Source: Morinoia aosen (Eukaryota; Arthropoda; Malacostraca; Amphipoda; Talitridae). Taken from it: a DNA stretch of 64,000 bases. Where the stretch lies: contig CM059575.1 in assembly GCA_030386875.1 (NCBI GenBank), forward strand, positions 19,306,293 through 19,370,292. The letters run 5' to 3'. Shown in pieces: positions 52,472-64,000 of the stretch (position 1 is its first letter; each line of letters begins with the position of its first letter). Under the pieces are notes generated by a model that worked only from the letters and a program-made list of their open reading frames with translations, had not been told where the DNA came from and did no database searches. A program made the translations under genes and the position numbers.

Positions 52472-52650
52472 ACTAAAGGTGTTCTAGTAACTCTGAATTC
52501 ACAAGTAAAACTTAACACGTAAGGTTGCTTAAGTGTGCTGTGAGAGCGAATACAGCATGTGATCTTATCTTTACTGGTGGAATGACGACTTTTGCGTTTG
52601 AAGTACATTGTGGAGCGTTTATATTCAGCTGCAAAATTTTAACAAATTGC
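52472..52650 (-). promoter_or_regulatory. Conserved region upstream of reductase copy 2 (5'UTR/promoter candidate)
   Basis: Counterpart of 27962-28150, with only scattered substitutions over about 140 bp. Same limits apply. Confidence 0.4.
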
Positions 52651-52909
52651 TAGTACACACAATATTTCTCCATAAATTCTCGAACAACAATACTAGCCAT
52701 ACTTGAAAACGATGATTAAATCAGAAATCCATGAAGATTTAAATGAACTGCCATCGCAATTTATTATCAGAAACTGATTTTTTCGAGCGATGTATTTACG
52801 AATCCGTTGGCTACACCTCATTCGATAAAAAAACTTCAACATTGTGGAAAAAATACAAATCATATTCAGGCTCCAATACTACTAATACTGCTAATAAATT
52901 TGTCAGATA

Positions 52910-53505
52910 AGATGTTAGTTTGAACCTCCCTAACCACAACAAAGGTGTTCCAAAGAGAGGAAGGATGAAGGCATCACGTATACGAGTATGGAGTTGAGGG
53001 AGCAGAGAATATATGTAAGGTGTGTTGTCCGTCATGAAATCCCCTGCGAATGGAATTAGTAAGTGAAAAAAAATTATGAAACACAAAAGTTAACACTTCA
53101 ACTGCGGCGGGTTAAACCTGAGTTCAATATTCAACTCAAATTAGAGTTAATTTTAGAGATCAATTTTTAAATAACGAACATTGAATAAATCGTGACTGCA
53201 TTTAGCGCCCATCAAATAATTGTGTAACTTGAGTTTGTGACTGCCAGTCGGTCAGCAGCATTATGAAAATCCCCTCAGTGAGTCACGTTTCAGTCAAAGT
53301 ATTAAAAAAGAAAGTAATCCTTACTGAAAAACAAAGCTGTACACGAGAAAAAAATTGTCAGTAGCAGAGCAAAAACACCATTTATTTCAATAAAAATAAT
53401 GCCTACCTAACTTTCAAATTGGGGCCAAAAATTTTCCCCAAGGGAGCGCTAATTACCGTAGATGCAATCAATAGATGTATCCTCTCAAAGGGATTCAGCT
53501 TTACC
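52910..53505 (-). mobile_element. SINE-like retroposon split by a TTAA MITE (unit 2)
   Basis: Ortholog of 28399-28985, with the MITE at 53094-53301. Confidence 0.6.
53094..53301. mobile_element. TTAA-type (piggyBac-like) MITE (unit 2)
   Basis: 208 bp between TTAA at 53090-53093 and 53302-53305; ortholog of the unit 1 copy, same length. Confidence 0.65.
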
Positions 53506-55926
53506 TAATGGCTCAATCATCTCTACACGTCAATGAACTAAGGCACATTCGAATTTTCATTCGCATACCACGAAAATGGAAATAGCGTTTCACGCAGTTT
53601 TGGAGTAGCACACACTACGGAGCCAGAGCACTTCAAAGAATTTTGAATAACTAAGCAGTATGCAAGAAAGGTTTGATAGCATCTTGAAAAACCGATTATT
53701 CTTTAGTGTTTTAAATTTAAAATATTCATTCCAAAAATCTCGACCAAAATTTGTCAGCTGTAGGCTTAACACCTAGCATACTCAACAACATAACAAATCC
53801 GTTATTTGAATCTTTAGATATTATTTAGCTCACACAAGCGTAGCTTAAAAAAAAATTTTACTAATTGTCAACGTTTGGTATTATTAATGAGAGTTCGATT
53901 TCGCTACAAAAAGTTTTACTGCTATCTTGCAAGCAATTCAAGCCAAAAATGAAATACACCGTTAAGCGTAAAATTAGCAGGTTTTTTTCAGATACTACCT
54001 TTATGGTAAGATAGTAAAATTTACTACACAGAGAAATTACTTTTTACCTCGAGTTATTGTAAGTAGATGAAATTTCCTACAAGTGTTGTAAAATCTATGC
54101 TATCTTTTGATGAACATTGCTAGGTATTAAAATTTGCACCGCAAGTAGCTCAGGGATTGCCCGGGGAGTGCAAAGTCCCCAAGATGCATTGATCCATAAA
54201 AAACACATTTCAACACATCCCCCTGGGGTTGAAGCTCATCTCATGCTTTTCTTCACCTTGACCAGAGTGAGGCTTGAGTCAGTCGTCAGTTCAATGGTAC
54301 AAGACTGATAGCGTTCTGGGCACGACAGCAGACAGCTAACATAACTGAGTCAATAATGCACAGCCGACCATATGACGATGATTTTATGAGAACAACGTTA
54401 TATGTACTCACTCATTCTGATCTGAGTGGCCTTTTCCTGCCAAAATTGAAAAAAATTCAAGGCTAAATTCTATTCAAAAAACACAGTCATCTTGCAGGAT
54501 TTTTCAATAATTATATCAATTTACGAACTGATAAAATTAAAATATTTTATGATTTTCTGAGAGTTTTAATCTTGTTCAAGTTATCGGACATTATTGATAG
54601 CGGATTACCCACAGCAAATTTTGTTGCGCCTCGTTTTAGATGAAAATAATTTTAGCTTGCTACGCCATGTTATACCGAAATGTGCATTCTACGGAAGCTA
54701 GCTCTGATCACTGAGAGATGTTCCTTGATCTATGTAAATAGTTTTACTGTTCGGTTGATTTTGATGTTTTCTCCCAGGGCGCTACGTTCAAGGTAATTGA
54801 GCTAAATTAATTGAAATAGGCTGCCAAGGAAAGCAATGTAGTAGAAATCTTGGCGTGAAAATATTTGAGCGGCGTGCTCGAGAGATTATCATTTCTTGAA
54901 GCCTGATCACGACTAAGTAACTAGAAACAACTGTTGACGTGGAAACTTTTGTTATTTGCTGTATTTTCAAAGATATTATTTCAACTTCTAGCGTGAGCCA
55001 AAAATAAAACAAAAATTCAGAGCAAAAATTATTAAACGCAATAATGTCATTTCAAGTTGAATGCTCCTAACGTGGAGGAGATGCTATTACTTAAAAATTT
55101 GCATTTACAATTTCAGAAGTTCTACGATGTTCTATAATTCCGAGAACGAATTGCGGTTTATGGTGGCAATATTTAGTTCACTGATCATGCATGTCAGTGG
55201 GTTACTAATTGAGATATTTTTTTCGTAGTTTTAGAGCTATGACTAATCTGTATAGGTTAATAAATCAAATATTACAGATATCCGAAATGTATTTGAAAAT
55301 GAATCGTTGTAATGCTTGAACAAGATGAAATTAAGACAGTATATAACCACGTACACTACAGAACAATGCTCTCAAACCGAAGGTCTTTTAAAGCCCAGAA
55401 AAAGATAGCATACTTGCAACAAGTACAGAAAAATAAGTATTTATTCTATATTATTCAGTGCATAGATTTTGTATTTTAATCATTCAAAAAATTTATAGCT
55501 CACTTTTTGTCTAAATGTGAGAGCATTTAGTTTTGCCACCGAGGAGGAAATTGTACAGTCCATTACTTTTCAATAAAAAAGAACTTCAATGTTTTTTAGT
55601 TTGTCCCATGTTTCCTACCAAGATCTAATATATGTAGCTCACCAAGAAATATCAACTTATACTATGATGAACGTATGCATAGTTTAGTCTATTATCTGAT
55701 ACAAATAAAATCTTGTGGAGCCGCTGAAGTTGGCATATCATAACTAGATATGACTTTATCACTTTGTATTTCGTTTTCGAAGGCATATATTGCTAACAAA
55801 CAGTTTTCTTTCAAAGCTATTGAAAATACATGCAAGTTCTCCTTCTTATGCAAGATATGATTACTGAGCGGAAATATAGTGAAACCCCAACGAACATTAC
55901 TCAAAGAACAAATCTGCTCCAACTTT
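53506..55926. other. Intergenic region between copies 2 and 3
   Basis: Upstream region of copy 2 followed by the start of unit 3. No gene seen; the 63-codon frame at 54117 is not conserved in unit 1. Confidence 0.45.
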
Positions 55927-61329
<5,403 letters not shown>

Positions 61330-61530
61330 CTATGTAGATAGTACAATTGAAAGCATGTTCGGGACATGGGGCATGCTCCCTTTTAGCCAAACAGCACACA
61401 TCCATGATAAAGCAATGAGCAAATAGATACGCATCGAATCATTTGATTTAGTAATACGTTGCCCCACTTGTTCTTGAGGCATTAAACTTGCAGAGGCATT
61501 TAACTTTCTCTTCAGCTATCGCTGGTTCTA

Positions 61531-63060
61531 AGGCGGCGGCTAGACAAACAGCAGTGGAGCAGAGCAGAGCAGTTGCAAGCCTCTGGTAGCTGCTTGCTTA
61601 TGCTAGCAGGATAGGCGGCCAAACAAACAGCAGTGGCTAGTCCTGAGTCAGCAGCAGTTGCCAATCATGGCGCGACAAAGAGCTGTCTGTACTTGGTGAC
61701 TGCGGTCACCTCAAATTTTGCATGTTAAATAGCTGTAAAATTCGCAAGATTTCACCTAATTATGTTTATTTATATATATTGCTATGCATTATGTTGTTAG
61801 CATTAGAAGTATATCCGTTCACTGTCATATAGTGCTTTTGATTTCCCTGCAATATTTCTACACCCAATGATTTAAATGGCTTTAATACTGTTTTATAATT
61901 GCTCCAAGAAATTACACAAAATATTACTTTCATGATAACATGCTAGTTGTGATTGCTGATAGAATAATTATGTAAAGAATTTACTCATGAATGACTTGAA
62001 ACCTTACAAATACTTGAATATGAATTATTTTGCAATGCAGGACGTGTAGGTACATTACAGAACAAGGAACATATTCGTTCAAGCGTATAAATATACACAT
62101 TGTTGGATATAACAAGCCGAATTTTGAATTACCAAATTAATAAACAATATTGAAGTAGAAAAGGATCTTTCGCGTTTGGCGCGCGGCACAACTAAGTTTC
62201 AATTTAATTGCAATATTCCCTAAAACTTGGTCCATAGAATTAGAATATCACAACCGTTTTTTGGTTGGAGAAACTAATAATTTTTTTAGTTGTATGCCTT
62301 CAAAGTTATTTTCACCAATGTAATACTAATAAAACGCAAACTTAAATATTTCTGTAGCGGCCGCGCCAAGCGCTTCGCGCTGGTCCAGAAAAAGGTAAAG
62401 ATCCTGCCCCTCCACATTTGACTCTCACAGATGACCTAACCTGTATCTCCTCACAATTACTAAGGAGAAAAATGATTAACGTTTATAACTAAACAAACTA
62501 TTAATTTATACATAGAAAAGGTTTATTTTAAGTTAATTTTAGGGCCGTGCGCCTAACACGAAAGACCCGATATAAAAATATTTGGCATTGGTACGCTTTA
62601 AAGTGTAGTTATTTAGAAAGAAAATGCTTGATGTAAGTATAGTTTTCCAATTTGCGAGGTGAAAAATACCTATATACGTATAAATAACTGTACAAGCCCA
62701 CTTCCCACTAACTTCCATAGCCTCTGCTATGAGTGACCATTGTTCATTGACTTAGTCATGATCGAAATATTTTGGATGAGATGCATCCTAGATCGCAATA
62801 ATAGCTAGCACCGAGGAGGTCAGAAGTTCTAAATCCATTCCGTACAAACTCTAAACTGCAACGCCAACTAACCGCCAGCTTCCAATTCGAGTGGTGTTTT
62901 GTCATCCAAGATAAAATGCAGCTGGCGCCTGCTCCGGACAGCGCTGCCCTGCTCTGTGCTTATTGTCTGGCCACGCTAACAGGATTACCACTAAAATAAA
63001 ACACCGCGCCAGCTCTGCTCTGCTCTGCCGTGCTCCACTGCTGTTTGTCTGGCCGCGGCC
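61531..63060. mobile_element. DNA transposon-like element with ~40-bp inverted ends
   Basis: Left end GGCGGCGGCTAGACAAACAG and right end (inverted) GGCCGCGGCCAGACAAACAG, both continuing as CAGTGGAGC and AGAGC repeats. A further end-like copy is at about 61,614. Private to unit 3. Superfamily undecided; no transposase seen. A second inverted-repeat element is nested inside. Confidence 0.65.
62163..62568. mobile_element. Nested inverted-repeat element (406 bp)
   Basis: Imperfect ~25-bp inverted ends (GGATCTTTCGCGTTTGGCGC versus GGGTCTTTCGTGTTAGGCGC). An internal GC palindrome lies at about 62,360-62,385. No coding capacity. Confidence 0.55.
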
Positions 63061-63119
63061 TATCAGGATGTTAAAATTTAAGAATTGTACCATAATTCTG
63101 AATTTAAGAATTGTACCAT

Positions 63120-63350
63120 AATTCAGAAAGGAGAGTCAATTCAAAAAGGGAGCCAGAATTCAAAGGGTGCCAGAATTCAAAAAGGGTGCTAGAATTCAAA
63201 TGGGGTGATAGAATTCAAAAGGGGTGCCAGAATTCAAAAGGGGTGCCAGAATTCAAAAGGGGTGCCAGAATTCAAAAGGGGTGCCAGAACTCAAAATGGG
63301 TGCCAAAACATAAAAGGGGTGCCAAAACTTAAAGGGGGTGCTAAAATTCA
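63120..63350 (+). repeat. 19-bp minisatellite (about 11 units)
   Basis: Unit 'ggggtgccagaattcaaaa' in close register, diverging at both ends. The open frames here (63111, 63205) are periodic artefacts. A short degenerate relative is at 14810-14930. Confidence 0.9.
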
Positions 63351-63464
63351 CACATACTATCAGAAACCAAAAAAATGTAAAAACTTTGAAAAAAAAATTT
63401 CGAAATTGAATTGAAAACATCAAAAAGTAAAAGATTAGGCCAGAGCAAAAATAGAAGTAGAGCT

Positions 63465-63825
63465 CATTGCGGACTGCAGTTGGTTTGAGCTTTCCTAACC
63501 GCTAAAAATAAGACCGTCGCGAAGAGAGGTAGGAGGAAGGCACTATTCACTACGGAGATAAGAGAATGCGGAATCTATGCAGAAGGAGCATAGAAACATT
63601 AAGTAGAGAAAAATTCATGAAACAAGATAAAAGTTGAAAAAGGAAGTATTAGGTGCTGAAAAAACAGGACAGCAGTGAACCGAAAAAAGGTATTCCTTAA
63701 GATGACAAAAAACATTTATTTCAACAAAAAAGAAAAACTGTCCTAAGTCTCAGCTCGGGCCCTCACACATTTTCCCCCTGGGAATGCTAATTCTTATAGA
63801 TACAACAGTTATATCCCCCTGAAGA
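63465..63825 (-). mobile_element. SINE-like retroposon
   Basis: Full-length family member from 'tttgagctttcctaaccgc' to 'tatccccctgaagag'. No clear target duplication. Confidence 0.7.
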
Positions 63826-64000
63826 GTGTATAGCGGAGAATAACTGCTATATTATAACTAATGTATATTCAAGATACTTCACTGTTGCACACATATTGCT
63901 GGACAATGTTTAAACTCATTAACACCATTTACAATTCTAGATTGTACAAACAGCTGCCTCTCTCGCCTCCTAGTGACTAAGTGTGGTGATTGTGGCCTGC

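Noticed and set aside
63111..63414. Repetitive Lys/Gly/Ser-rich small protein
   Set aside because: 19-bp period shifts the frame every unit; an artefact of the minisatellite.

Overview
This window is eukaryotic nuclear DNA, AT-rich, with long transposon-filled introns of 0.7-10 kb and canonical GT-AG splice sites. TTAGG-like runs, mariner, Tigger, hAT, piggyBac-like, Helitron and Penelope-like elements point to an arthropod, probably an insect. The species cannot be fixed from this sequence; a hemipteran is only a weak guess. No bacterial operons, CRISPR arrays, rRNA genes or convincing intact tRNA genes are present.

Layout. (1) Positions 1-6,100 hold the 3' end of a plus-strand gene for an unrecognised, low-complexity, basic and probably nuclear protein. 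It has two coding exons (to 1532, then 5527-5797) around a 4-kb repeat-filled intron. (2) From about 6,115 to the right edge lie three head-to-tail copies of a unit of about 24 kb (roughly 6,115-30,175, 30,176-54,430 and 54,431 onward). Each carries one minus-strand gene for a prostaglandin reductase 1-like (leukotriene B4 12-hydroxydehydrogenase, MDR family) enzyme. Copies 1 and 2 are complete: eight coding exons, identical exon lengths, 343 codons, all splice sites in phase. Copy 3 has only exons 6-8 in the window; its 5' part lies past base 64,000.

The exons of the three genes are much more alike than the introns, so the genes look functional. Because the introns can still be aligned, one copy serves as the empty-site control for insertions in another. 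This fixes exact ends and target duplications for a Tigger/pogo relic (8027-9332), a mariner relic (11226-12486), a hAT MITE (32148-32339), a Penelope-like element (37824-42288) with a Tc1/mariner-like element nested in its arm (37864-38444), a piggyBac-like MITE (42874-43094), a mini-Helitron (51635-51857) and several copies of a SINE-like family.

The most notable single event is a 46-bp SINE scrap at 48562-48607. Its target duplication copied the 3' splice site of exon 2 in gene copy 2. Other points of interest are an 86-bp exon-like block conserved between units 1 and 2 that belongs to no recognised gene, a 1.6-kb TTAA-flanked composite with two internal palindromes, and an 820-bp full-length foldback element. 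I see no evidence for a dedicated new multi-gene system; the novelty lies in the tandem gene array and its mobile elements.
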